Origin: JALZAH01 sp051000755
GTDB lineage: Bacteria; Actinomycetota; Acidimicrobiia; Acidimicrobiales; Palsa-688
Reading direction: 5' to 3'
DNA length: 36,687 bases
Assembly (NCBI GenBank): GCA_051000755.1
Contig: JBPCNZ010000004.1
Coordinates: 1-36,687 of the forward strand
The notes below the pieces were generated by a model, which ran no database searches, was not told the origin of the DNA, and saw only the letters and a list, made by a program, of their open reading frames with translations. The translations under genes were made by a program, and so were the position numbers. Shown here in pieces: positions 15,765 to 22,948 of the stretch (its first letter is position 1; each line of letters opens with the position of its first letter).

Positions 15765-16640
15765 TCAGCGCCGGCGGAGGCGCTCGAGCCACTCCAGGGA
15801 GCTGGTGTCGCCGAGGCGGGCGAAGGCCCGCATGGCCGGCGGACAGACGTGGGCCAGGAGGTAGAACACGTGGGCGGGTCTGGTGACGACCACCACCGCC
15901 CGGTTGCGGTCCACCGCATCGAGGATGTTGGTGGCGACCAGGTCGGGGCCGGGCAGGCGCGGCGTCGCCACCCGGTCGATGAGGGCCGCCCGTTGGGCTG
16001 CGGTGGCGTCGTCGAGGCCGACGAAGCGCGTGGACCGGTAGATGTTGGTGGCCACGAAGCCGGGGCAGATGACGCTGACACCGACCCCGGAGCAGGCCAG
16101 ATCGGCTCGGGCGCAGGCGCTCATGGCCATCACCCCCGCCTTGGTCGTGGAGTAGGCCGCCATCCCCCGGTTGGGGCTGAAACCCGACGCCGAGGCCAGA
16201 TTGACGATCTGGCGCCGGCGGCGCTCCCCCTGCTTGTTGGCGTCGACCATCGCCGCCCCGAACAGCCGGCTGCCGTGGACCATGCCGAGCAGGTTGATGT
16301 CGACGATGCGGCGCCAGTCGGCGGCCGTGTGCTCGAGGAACGGTCCCCCCATGCCGATGCCGGCGTTGTTGACCATCACATCAGGGACGCCGTGGGTGGT
16401 CACGATGGTCTTGGCGAACTGCTCCCAGTCGTCCACGTCGGCCACATCGAGGCGATAGGCGGCGCCCGGCGGGTCCAGACTGGCGGCCGTGGCCGTGGCC
16501 CCCTCCAGATCGATGTCAGCCACGACGACCGTGGCGCCCCGAGCCGCAAATGCCTGGGCCGTCGCTCTGCCGATCCCTGACGCTCCCCCGGTGACGACGA
16601 CGAGACCGTCACGTCGAGCCGGCTTTCCGAACAACCCCAT
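15765..16640 (-). CDS. Short-chain dehydrogenase/reductase (SDR)
   Basis: A 291-residue Rossmann-fold oxidoreductase. TGGASGIG at 17-24 binds the dinucleotide, ADIDLEG places an acidic residue after strand 2 (suggesting NAD(H) preference), NNAG is at 91-94, and the catalytic residues are Ser150 or Ser152, Tyr163 and Lys167 (YSTTK). The C-terminal part is longer than in minimal SDRs and contains a hydrophobic stretch (RPAHVFYLLAHVCPPAMRAF) that may associate with the membrane. The ATG overlaps the stop of the monooxygenase gene by one base (TGATG) and GGAGGG lies 9 bases upstream, so it is the last gene of the TetR-AurF-monooxygenase operon. Confidence 0.92.
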   Translation of the reverse strand: MGLFGKPARRDGLVVVTGGASGIGRATAQAFAARGATVVVADIDLEGATATAASLDPPGAAYRLDVADVDDWEQFAKTIVTTHGVPDVMVNNAGIGMGGPFLEHTAADWRRIVDINLLGMVHGSRLFGAAMVDANKQGERRRRQIVNLASASGFSPNRGMAAYSTTKAGVMAMSACARADLACSGVGVSVICPGFVATNIYRSTRFVGLDDATAAQRAALIDRVATPRLPGPDLVATNILDAVDRNRAVVVVTRPAHVFYLLAHVCPPAMRAFARLGDTSSLEWLERLRRR

Positions 16641-18160
16641 CACGAACGTCCCTCCTGGTCGGTGGTCAGATGATCCTGTACGACATAGTCGGCTACGTCG
16701 AAGCGGAACCGGCGGTGCAGGCGGGCCAGGGACCACGGCCAGTTGGCGATGTTGCGCCCGTCGCTCAGGTAGTAGCTGGAGCACCCGCTGTTGTACACGG
16801 TGCCGGCCAGGGCCGACTGCACCTCCCGGTTGAGGGCTCGGGCCACGTCGGGTCGAACCTCGAGCGCCGCCCACCCGTGGTCCGCCATGGTCGTCACCGC
16901 GTCGGCGATGTAGCGGGCCTGGACCTCCACCGTGGTCAGGACCGACGCGTGACCGGGAACGATGTTGGGGCCGAGGAGCATGAACAGGTTGGGAAAGCCG
17001 ACCATGGCCGTGCCCAGGTAGGCGGTCGGGCCGGCCGCCCAGTGCCCGGCCAGGCTGACGCCGTCGCCGTCGCGGACCCGGTCCACGATCGGCGGCCGGG
17101 CCACGTCGAAGCCGGTGGCGAAGATGAGGGCATCGACCTCGACACGGGTGCCGTCCTCGCCGTTGACCGCGCCGCCGTCGACTCCCGTGAGGGCCGTCGG
17201 GTGGACCGAGACGTTGGGGGCAGCCAACGCCCGGTAGTAGGAGTTAGATAGCAGCACCCGCTTGCAGCCCAGGACCCCCTGAGGATTCACCACGGCGCGC
17301 AGGGAGCGGTCCCGGACCTGATGGTGCAGCACCTGGCGGGCCAACGGTTGGACCAGACGCATCAACCGGGCGTCGCGGAAGGCGACACCCGCGGCGGCGT
17401 GGACCATGGACACCCCGGTCCGCACGGCTCCCTCCGTCGGAGGCACCCGATGGAACAGCTGCTGGGCCGCCCACGGCACCTTGAAGTCCACCTTGGGCAG
17501 AACCCATGGTGCCGTGCGCTGGAAGAGGTGGAGCTCGCCAACGTGCGGTTGGATCCGGGGAATGAACTGGATGGCCGACGCGCCGGTTCCGATCACGGCC
17601 ACCCGTTGGCCGCTGAGATCGTGGTCGTGATCCCAGCGAGCGGAGTGGAAGACCCTCCCGGTGAAGCTGCCGAGACCCTCGACGTCGGGGAGCCTCGGTT
17701 CGTGCAGGGGGCCGGCGCCGAGCACCACCACGTCGGCGGACAGGGTCCCGCAGGTGGTCACCACATCCCAGTGGTGGAGGGTGGGCCGCCAGGAGACCTC
17801 GAGCACCTCGGTGCCGAAGTGGATCCGCGACCGGACACCGAGACGCCACGAGGTCGCTCTCAGGTAGTCGAGGATCTCCTCCTGCCGGCTGTAGAAACGG
17901 CTCCAGAAGGGATTCGGGGCGAAGGAGAACGAGTACCACACCGACGGGACGTCGCACCCACAACCGGGATAGGTGTTGTCCCGCCATGTCCCACCGACCT
18001 CATCGCCCTTCTCGACCAGGACATAGTCGTCGATGCCGGCATCGGAGAGAGCCTTGGCGGTGGCCAGGCCCGACGCCCCGGCCCCGACGATGACCACCCG
18101 GTGGTGGGCGGCTCCGCCGGCGAGGGGAAGGGCCGGGGCGTCGGCGACGACGGCGGTCAC
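16640..18160 (-). CDS. Flavin-containing monooxygenase, Baeyer-Villiger type
   Basis: A 506-residue FAD/NADPH enzyme. The first Rossmann motif is GAGASG (26-31), followed by GGTWRDNTYPGCGCDVPS. The Baeyer-Villiger fingerprint FxGxxxHxxxWD is complete at 166-177 (FTGRVFHSARWD), and the second Rossmann motif is GTGASA (191-196). The late ATG motif is IFATGFD. Such enzymes insert oxygen next to a carbonyl to form an ester or lactone. GTG 18160 is chosen as start because it overlaps the stop of the diiron oxygenase gene as GTGA; eight codons further upstream are possible. With the oxygenase and SDR it forms a tightly coupled oxidative operon. Confidence 0.93.
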   Translation of the reverse strand: MTAVVADAPALPLAGGAAHHRVVIVGAGASGLATAKALSDAGIDDYVLVEKGDEVGGTWRDNTYPGCGCDVPSVWYSFSFAPNPFWSRFYSRQEEILDYLRATSWRLGVRSRIHFGTEVLEVSWRPTLHHWDVVTTCGTLSADVVVLGAGPLHEPRLPDVEGLGSFTGRVFHSARWDHDHDLSGQRVAVIGTGASAIQFIPRIQPHVGELHLFQRTAPWVLPKVDFKVPWAAQQLFHRVPPTEGAVRTGVSMVHAAAGVAFRDARLMRLVQPLARQVLHHQVRDRSLRAVVNPQGVLGCKRVLLSNSYYRALAAPNVSVHPTALTGVDGGAVNGEDGTRVEVDALIFATGFDVARPPIVDRVRDGDGVSLAGHWAAGPTAYLGTAMVGFPNLFMLLGPNIVPGHASVLTTVEVQARYIADAVTTMADHGWAALEVRPDVARALNREVQSALAGTVYNSGCSSYYLSDGRNIANWPWSLARLHRRFRFDVADYVVQDHLTTDQEGRS

Positions 18161-19098
18161 GGAAGGAATCCGGCCTGACGCCACAGGACCCTCGACGCCG
18201 GGGTGACGAGGCCGAGGTCGCCGAAGAAGGGTAGGGCCCGGTGCACCGTGGTCTGCAGGAACGCCGCGTTCTCGGGATTGGCCAGAGCCGTGGCCTGGGC
18301 CCGGCGGGCGTCGAGCCCGGCGGCCGCGTACATCTCGGGGTTGGCCCGGGCCCGGGCGATCAATCCCAGCCCGAAGCCGATGGCGAGGGCCAGCAATTCC
18401 CGCCCGGTACGGCCCACGCGGGGCATGGTCCTGGTCAACTCGTCACGGGCATAACGGATGTGGCGGGCCTCCTCCACCACGTGGATCCGGAACACTTGCC
18501 GGGCCACCGGTTGGATGGTGTCGTCCGCGGTCGACACCCGCTGGATGGCGTCGAAGACCTCCTCGACGAACAGGACCGCCACCCAGCTGAGGGCGGGAAG
18601 TGGGAGCGAGCGAAGCAGGTGGGTGAGCCGGTAGTCGATGGCGTTGAAGGGGAACGGGCCACGATCGAGCTTGTCGAGGAGGGTGGAGAACATCGCCGAG
18701 TGACGGCATTCGTCGGCGATCTCCGTCAGCCCGTAGCGAAGGTGATCCGATGGGTAGGGGTGGCGCATCAGGGCCCCGACCAGCATCGGCAGGAACGTCA
18801 TCTCGAACCAGATGCCCATGGCCGCGCCATTGGCCAGCTCGCAGCGGCTCAGCTCGGCGCGCTGGCTGATCGGCATTGCCTCCCACAGGTCGCTGCCAAA
18901 GAGGGTCATGGCCCGTTCCGGGACGAACAACCTGCCTTCGACCCAAGGCTCGTCCCACGCCACGTCGACGCGGGGATCGAACGACCGCCGAGCGGAACCG
19001 GCCAGCAGCCGGCGGGCGGTCACCTCCCGGTCGGGAACCGGTCGGGTCCGCACATCGGTTGACTGCACATCGGTTGAAGCACTCACCAGAACGTGCAC
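18157..19098 (-). CDS. AurF-like diiron oxygenase
   Basis: A 313-residue ferritin-like helical protein. The seven ligands of AurF-type diiron oxygenases are all recognisable: Glu99 (GIWFEMTF), Glu130 and His133 (ADECRHS), Glu180 (LFVEEV), His206, Glu210 and His213 (HVVEEARHIRYA). Spacing follows AurF (E-x2-H, H-x3-E-x2-H). AurF itself oxidises an arylamine to a nitro group; other relatives act on different substrates, so the reaction here is open. The region RELLALAIGFGLGLIARA may be membrane-proximal. The start (GTG 19098) is uncertain: the first 20 residues include a duplicated STDV segment encoded by a 15-bp tandem repeat. It lies 30 bases after the TetR gene. Confidence 0.82.
   Translation of the reverse strand: MHVLVSASTDVQSTDVRTRPVPDREVTARRLLAGSARRSFDPRVDVAWDEPWVEGRLFVPERAMTLFGSDLWEAMPISQRAELSRCELANGAAMGIWFEMTFLPMLVGALMRHPYPSDHLRYGLTEIADECRHSAMFSTLLDKLDRGPFPFNAIDYRLTHLLRSLPLPALSWVAVLFVEEVFDAIQRVSTADDTIQPVARQVFRIHVVEEARHIRYARDELTRTMPRVGRTGRELLALAIGFGLGLIARARANPEMYAAAGLDARRAQATALANPENAAFLQTTVHRALPFFGDLGLVTPASRVLWRQAGFLP
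19050..19079 (-). repeat. 15-bp tandem repeat at the diiron oxygenase 5' end
   Basis: GCACATCGGTTGA occurs at 19050-19062 and 19065-19077, with a two-base spacer (plus-strand orientation), giving a 15-bp period. On the minus strand it encodes the repeated STDVQ/STDVR of the oxygenase N-terminus if GTG 19098 is used. Confidence 0.6.
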
Positions 19099-19128
19099 CT
19101 CGTAGTTGGCGCCGGCCCGGCTGCGGGC

Positions 19129-19740
19129 TCAGCGGGGCGACAGGACAGGGACCAGCACCTCTCGTAGGAACCCTCGGAGGTCACCGGGCGGGGGGGCGAT
19201 CAGCAGGGAGAGGCCGGTCCGGACGATCCACTCGCCGACGACGAGCGGATCCCGGCGTGCGATGGCTCCGGCGTCCATGGCCGCGGCCATCAGAGGGCGG
19301 AGCGTGGTCGCCGCCCTGGTGACCAGATCGGGGACGCCATTCACCAAAAAGACACCCACCAGCTCGGGTTCATCGGAGAGGACCTTGGCCACCACCGGAT
19401 GGGACAGCGATCGCTCGATGGCCGATGCCAGGAGGCTGACGACAATCTCGGCGCCGTCAACGGTGTCGGGCAGGGCGGAGGGCAGGTCCTCGATCAGCCG
19501 GTGCAGCTCGAGGGCGACCAGGAGCCGGAAGATGTCCTCCATGGAGCCGACCCGGCGGTACACGGTGGTTCGCTCCACCCCGGCTTCCCGGGCCACGTCC
19601 TTCACCGACGTCCGAGCCCAGCCGTAGCGGCGGATGACCCGGGCCGCGGCATCGAGGATGGGCCACGTCGCCGGGTCGGGGACGGGCGGCAACCCGCCGT
19701 CATGACGGGGGGCGAAGATCTCGCTGATCACCGGGTCCAC
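19129..19740 (-). CDS. TetR/AcrR-family transcriptional regulator
   Basis: A 203-residue repressor-type protein. The N-terminal helix-turn-helix covers about residues 28-66: ILDAAARVIRRYG, then TSVKDVAREAGVERTTVYRRVG, the canonical TetR recognition helix. The C-terminal helical domain would bind the inducer, probably a substrate or product of the oxidative operon. An in-frame ATG at 19785 was rejected because it lies inside the promoter: TGGACA, 17 bases, TATGGT, then 6 bases to the GTG at 19740. An inverted repeat over the -35 box suggests autoregulation. The gene is first in the operon with the diiron oxygenase, monooxygenase and SDR. Confidence 0.88.
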   Translation of the reverse strand: MDPVISEIFAPRHDGGLPPVPDPATWPILDAAARVIRRYGWARTSVKDVAREAGVERTTVYRRVGSMEDIFRLLVALELHRLIEDLPSALPDTVDGAEIVVSLLASAIERSLSHPVVAKVLSDEPELVGVFLVNGVPDLVTRAATTLRPLMAAAMDAGAIARRDPLVVGEWIVRTGLSLLIAPPPGDLRGFLREVLVPVLSPR

Positions 19741-19787
19741 AATCGCACCATAGGACAACGCAACAGAACTGTCCAGATGTTGCATTG
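19741..19787 (-). promoter_or_regulatory. Promoter and candidate TetR operator
   Basis: On the minus strand: -35 TGGACA (19775-19770), a 17-base spacer, -10 TATGGT (19752-19747) and 6 bases to the GTG start. The inverted repeat CAATGCAAC (19787-19779), 14 bases, GTTGCGTTG (19764-19756) matches in 8 of 9 pairs and straddles the -35 box and spacer, where a repressor would block RNA polymerase. Confidence 0.65.
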
Positions 19788-19800
19788 CGGCGACCAGTGG

Positions 19801-20739
19801 TCAGCTGGTGCGGATCAGCCCCGCCCGCTCCCCCTTTGCCACCAGCATGACGGCCACCTTGCGCGACGCCTCGTCGATCATCTCCTCGCCCATCATCACC
19901 GCTCCCTTGCGGTCTTCGCCGTCGGTTGCCTGCCGGTAGAGGTCGAGCAACTCGCCGGCCCGGTCGAACTGGTCCTGGGTCGGCGCGTACACCTCGTTCA
20001 AGATGGTGATCTGGTCAGGGTGGAGGCTCCACTTGCCGTCGAAACCGAGGATCTGGGTCCGGGTGCAGTAGGCCCGGAAACCCTCCGGATCCCGCACCTT
20101 CACGTAGGGCCCGTCGATGACCTGGAGGCCGTTGGCCCGCCCGGCCATGAGGATCTTCATGAACACGTAGTGGAAGTAGTCCCCGGGATAGGCCGGGATG
20201 TCGAGACCTCCCGCCAGCGACGGCATGCCCATCGACGCCGAGAAGTCGACCGGGCCCAGGATGACGGTCTCAAGGCGGGGCGACGCCGCACAGATCTCCT
20301 CGACGTTGATCAGACCCCGGGCCGTCTCGATCTGCGCCTCGATGCCGATGTGGCCGGGCGGCAGGCCGGAGTTGAGCTCCACCTGGGTCAGGAGGAGGTC
20401 CAGCGCCTTGACCTCGGCCGCCTCGCTCACCTTGGGCAGCATGAGCTCCTCGAGGCGTTCGCCGGCGTTGCCGACGACCTCGATCACATCGCCGTAGGTC
20501 CACTTCGTGTCCCACGCGTTGACGCGGACGCAGAGGACCTTGTCCCCCCAGTCCTGTCCCTTGATGGCCTCCACGACCTTGGGGCGGGCCGCTTCCTTCT
20601 CCAACGGAGCGACGGCATCCTCGAGGTCGAGGAAGATCATGTCGGCAGGCAGGGCAGGCGCCTTGGCCAGGAACTTCTCGCTCGATCCAGGGACGGAATG
20701 GCAGGATCGGCGGGGCAGGTCGCGGGTACGGGCTGACAT
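19801..20739 (-). CDS. mcl: HpcH/HpaI aldolase/CitE-type lyase, probable malyl-CoA / beta-methylmalyl-CoA lyase
   Basis: A 312-residue TIM-barrel enzyme. It closely resembles the Streptomyces L-malyl-CoA/beta-methylmalyl-CoA lyase: RRSCHSVPGSSEKFLAKA, MIFLDLEDAVAPLEKEAAR, CVRVNAWDTKWTYGDVIEVV, GIEAQIETARGLINVEEI with the metal-ligand Glu, ILGPVDFSASMGMPSL, LGFDGKWSLHPDQI and GEEMIDEASRK. The likely reaction splits beta-methylmalyl-CoA into glyoxylate and propionyl-CoA, completing the ethylmalonyl-CoA route, and also cleaves malyl-CoA. It follows the DUF885 gene by 49 bases with its own leaderless-type -10 box. The TetR promoter lies just downstream, so it is probably not part of that operon. 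Confidence 0.88.
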   Translation of the reverse strand: MSARTRDLPRRSCHSVPGSSEKFLAKAPALPADMIFLDLEDAVAPLEKEAARPKVVEAIKGQDWGDKVLCVRVNAWDTKWTYGDVIEVVGNAGERLEELMLPKVSEAAEVKALDLLLTQVELNSGLPPGHIGIEAQIETARGLINVEEICAASPRLETVILGPVDFSASMGMPSLAGGLDIPAYPGDYFHYVFMKILMAGRANGLQVIDGPYVKVRDPEGFRAYCTRTQILGFDGKWSLHPDQITILNEVYAPTQDQFDRAGELLDLYRQATDGEDRKGAVMMGEEMIDEASRKVAVMLVAKGERAGLIRTS

Positions 20740-20747
20740 GGCGTCGG

Positions 20748-20753
20748 ATGCTA
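20748..20753 (-). promoter_or_regulatory. -10 box TAGCAT, leaderless mcl-like gene
   Basis: TAGCAT on the minus strand ends 8 bases before the ATG at 20739. No clear -35 box. Confidence 0.5.
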
Positions 20754-20788
20754 CGGCCGGGTCCCCGATGGCGCCACCGGCGACCGGG

Positions 20789-21997
20789 TCAGTCGGCCCC
20801 GCCGGCGGAGGGGGCGGCGGCGATCAGGTCGGCGGGAACCAGCTGCTCGTTGATCAGGCGGGCGAAGCGGCCCAGGTCGCCGGCCACGAAGCTGCGACAC
20901 ACCCTCAAGCCGTCGATGTAGCAGAATACGTACGCCCGCCACACGGGATCGGAGAGGAACTCCACGGCCTTAGCCGCCCGGGCCTCCGACATCATCCCCC
21001 AGCGGGCCAGATAGGCGACGACCTCATCGGGCGGGAGCCCGCCGTCGTGCAAGGCGATGGCCGCGTTGCCTCTCACGGCACCGAGCACCTCGCCTGCCTC
21101 CGCCACCTGGGCCACCAGCTCGGCGTCATAGCGGATCCCGAGGCTTCCGAGGTGGTCGCCGAGGACGGACTCGGGCCTTCGGCCGACGATGACCTCCAGG
21201 CCCAGGTCGGCCAGGCCCTCGGCCAGCAGGCACTGCGGAGTGCCGACGAGGAAGATCGACTCTTCGATCTGGCGACGCCGGCGGACCAGGCCCACCTCCT
21301 TGCGGCAGTGCTCGGTGTGATGGCCCGGGTAGGCCTCATGGGCCACGAGGTGGCCGAGGCTGGTGGACAACACCGGCAGGTCGACGTTGATGGCCACCCG
21401 GCTCCGCAACCCGCCGAGGTAATAGTTGAATCCCGCCCACGGCCGGTTGGTGACCAACTCGAAGTCGACGTGCTCGCCGTCGGGAAGGGTGAAGGCGGCG
21501 GCCGTTCGGGCCCGGAAGTCCTCGGCCAGGGAGGCCACCGCGGCCTCCAACCGGTCCGGGGGTACGGCCTGGGCTTCCCGCCAGGTGATAAATCGCTCGG
21601 CTACGGCGCCGGTCCCGGGCAGGATCTGGTCGAGGCGGGCATGGGCGGCGGCCAGTTCGTCCTCGGCCACCGGAGAGGGTCTCACGCCGTAGCTGGCCTC
21701 GACCTCGTCGAGGTAGCCGATGGGCTCGCCCGACAGTTTGCGCGCCGTGGTGTGCAGCCCTCGGGTCTGGGCCTCCAACCATGTGCGCCGGGCCGGCTCC
21801 AGGTCCCGGTCGGCGGCCAGGTCGGAAAGGAGTCGCCGGCCACGATCGACGAGGGCTGAGGGGGCGGCGAGGGGGCGGCGCGCCACCCGGTCGGCAATGG
21901 AAGGCGGGCCGTAGTAGGCGTCGACCATCCCGTCGATGTGGCGCCCCAGGCTCAGGCCCAGGTCCACGTATTCCTCGATCAGCGCCTCGGAGGTCAT
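20789..21997 (-). CDS. DUF885 family protein, probable zinc metallopeptidase-like
   Basis: A 402-residue protein without a signal peptide. The motif HEAYPGHHTE at residues 220-229 is the DUF885 hallmark; HExxxGH-type arrangements bind zinc in peptidases, and the family is related to M3/M32-like folds. A Glu further on (EGLADLGLEV, about 60 residues later) would be the third ligand. The rest is helical, with a late SEARAAKAVEFLSDPVWRAYVFCY segment. The substrate is unknown; secreted members are longer and have signal peptides. The ATG at 21997 follows TAGCGT by 8 bases. It lies 32 bases downstream of the eIF2B-like gene on the same strand. Confidence 0.85.
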   Translation of the reverse strand: MTSEALIEEYVDLGLSLGRHIDGMVDAYYGPPSIADRVARRPLAAPSALVDRGRRLLSDLAADRDLEPARRTWLEAQTRGLHTTARKLSGEPIGYLDEVEASYGVRPSPVAEDELAAAHARLDQILPGTGAVAERFITWREAQAVPPDRLEAAVASLAEDFRARTAAAFTLPDGEHVDFELVTNRPWAGFNYYLGGLRSRVAINVDLPVLSTSLGHLVAHEAYPGHHTEHCRKEVGLVRRRRQIEESIFLVGTPQCLLAEGLADLGLEVIVGRRPESVLGDHLGSLGIRYDAELVAQVAEAGEVLGAVRGNAAIALHDGGLPPDEVVAYLARWGMMSEARAAKAVEFLSDPVWRAYVFCYIDGLRVCRSFVAGDLGRFARLINEQLVPADLIAAAPSAGGAD

Positions 21998-22005
21998 GGT
22001 CGGGC

Positions 22006-22011
22006 ACGCTA
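22006..22011 (-). promoter_or_regulatory. -10 box TAGCGT, leaderless DUF885 gene
   Basis: TAGCGT on the minus strand ends 8 bases before the ATG at 21997, inside the short gap after the eIF2B-like stop. Confidence 0.5.
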
Positions 22012-22029
22012 CCGAACGGGCCCGCCCCT

Positions 22030-22836
22030 TCAGTCGACGGGCCGGAGGAGCTCGGGGGCCACGGGGGCGCTGGACCTGGCCAGCCCCCCGGCACCCTCCA
22101 CCACCCCGTCGGCTCCGACCGTGGCGGTGAGCAGGTTGACGGGAACGAACTCGACGTCCCGGTCCCAGGGCTCGGTCGAGCTGTGATCGAGCCGGGCCAG
22201 GAGTACGTCCCAGAGAGGTCCGGGTAGGACCCGGCCGGTGCCGACCGCGGCCCAAACCGGGATTCCGCCATGGGCCGCCACCGACGCGGCGCCGTGAGAA
22301 CCGATGCGGGCCAGGACCCCGCTGGGCCCGGCCGCCATCGATTCGAGCAGGACCAGTCCCGACACGACCACCGCCGAGGCCGCTCCCGCGTCGGGGACCG
22401 ACGCCACCGCCGCATCAGCGTCCGCCAGCCGTCTGGCCAACGATGACCCCTCGCCCCCACCGTCGATGACCAGGACCTCCAGATCGCCGCGGCGTCTGAG
22501 GGCGTCGCCGATGGCGTCGGGCCAGCCCACCACGGCGACGGTGACGTCGTCGGGCAGGGCCCGGGCCAGCACCGACGCCAGAGCGTCCTCGCTGATGGCA
22601 TGGGACGCCTGGCGGGCAGCCAGGACCGGATCCGGGGAGGCGAGCACGCGAGCGGCCAGCCACCACATCGGACCCGACGTCGTGTGCCGGTCGACCAACC
22701 GGCGGCAGGCCGGCACCAGCCCGGCGGGATCCTCGGCCGCCACCGACGCCAGGGCGTAGCCAGCCTCGGCCGCGAGAAGGGCCGGATCGGCACCGTCGAC
22801 GCGGGCCACGTAGCGGAGGCGTTCGATCGGGTGCAT
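22030..22836 (-). CDS. eIF2B/methylthioribose-phosphate isomerase-like protein
   Basis: A 268-residue protein. The C-terminal half shows the Rossmann-like pattern of the IF-2B fold: VVVSGLVLLESMAAGPSGVLARIGSHGAASVAAHGGIPVWAAVG, and a late EFVPVNLLTATVGADG like the end of ribose-1,5-bisphosphate and methylthioribose-phosphate isomerases. The usual catalytic Cys and the GAD Asp are not evident (the loop reads GPSG), so catalytic activity is uncertain. The N-terminal half is helical (YVARVDGADPALLAAEAGYALASV). Its ATG overlaps the stop of a 22-residue membrane microprotein by one base (TGATG). The family assignment is by fold pattern only. Confidence 0.6.
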   Translation of the reverse strand: MHPIERLRYVARVDGADPALLAAEAGYALASVAAEDPAGLVPACRRLVDRHTTSGPMWWLAARVLASPDPVLAARQASHAISEDALASVLARALPDDVTVAVVGWPDAIGDALRRRGDLEVLVIDGGGEGSSLARRLADADAAVASVPDAGAASAVVVSGLVLLESMAAGPSGVLARIGSHGAASVAAHGGIPVWAAVGTGRVLPGPLWDVLLARLDHSSTEPWDRDVEFVPVNLLTATVGADGVVEGAGGLARSSAPVAPELLRPVD

Positions 22837-22904
22837 CAGCGACCGGGGGTGAAGACCATCAGATACAACACGATGAGGACGACGAAGCCGGCGGACGTGG
22901 GCAT
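22836..22904 (-). CDS. 22-residue single-helix membrane microprotein
   Basis: The peptide is a short MPTSAG head, a hydrophobic helix FVVLIVLYLMVF, and a TPGR tail. It would span or lie in the cytoplasmic membrane. TACCGT at 22918-22913 lies 8 bases before the ATG, and the stop overlaps the ATG of the eIF2B-like gene as TGATG. A promoter, a start, a hydrophobic helix and translational coupling together support a real gene, although one this short could also be only a leader that sets translation of the next gene. Automatic gene callers usually miss it. Confidence 0.5.
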   Translation of the reverse strand: MPTSAGFVVLIVLYLMVFTPGR

Positions 22905-22912
22905 CGCCTCGA

Positions 22913-22918
22913 ACGGTA
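22913..22918 (-). promoter_or_regulatory. -10 box TACCGT before the microprotein
   Basis: TACCGT on the minus strand ends 8 bases before the microprotein ATG at 22904, giving a leaderless start for the microprotein/eIF2B-like pair. Confidence 0.45.
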
Positions 22919-22948
22919 CCCGCCGCCGGGGCCAACCCACCCCTGGGC

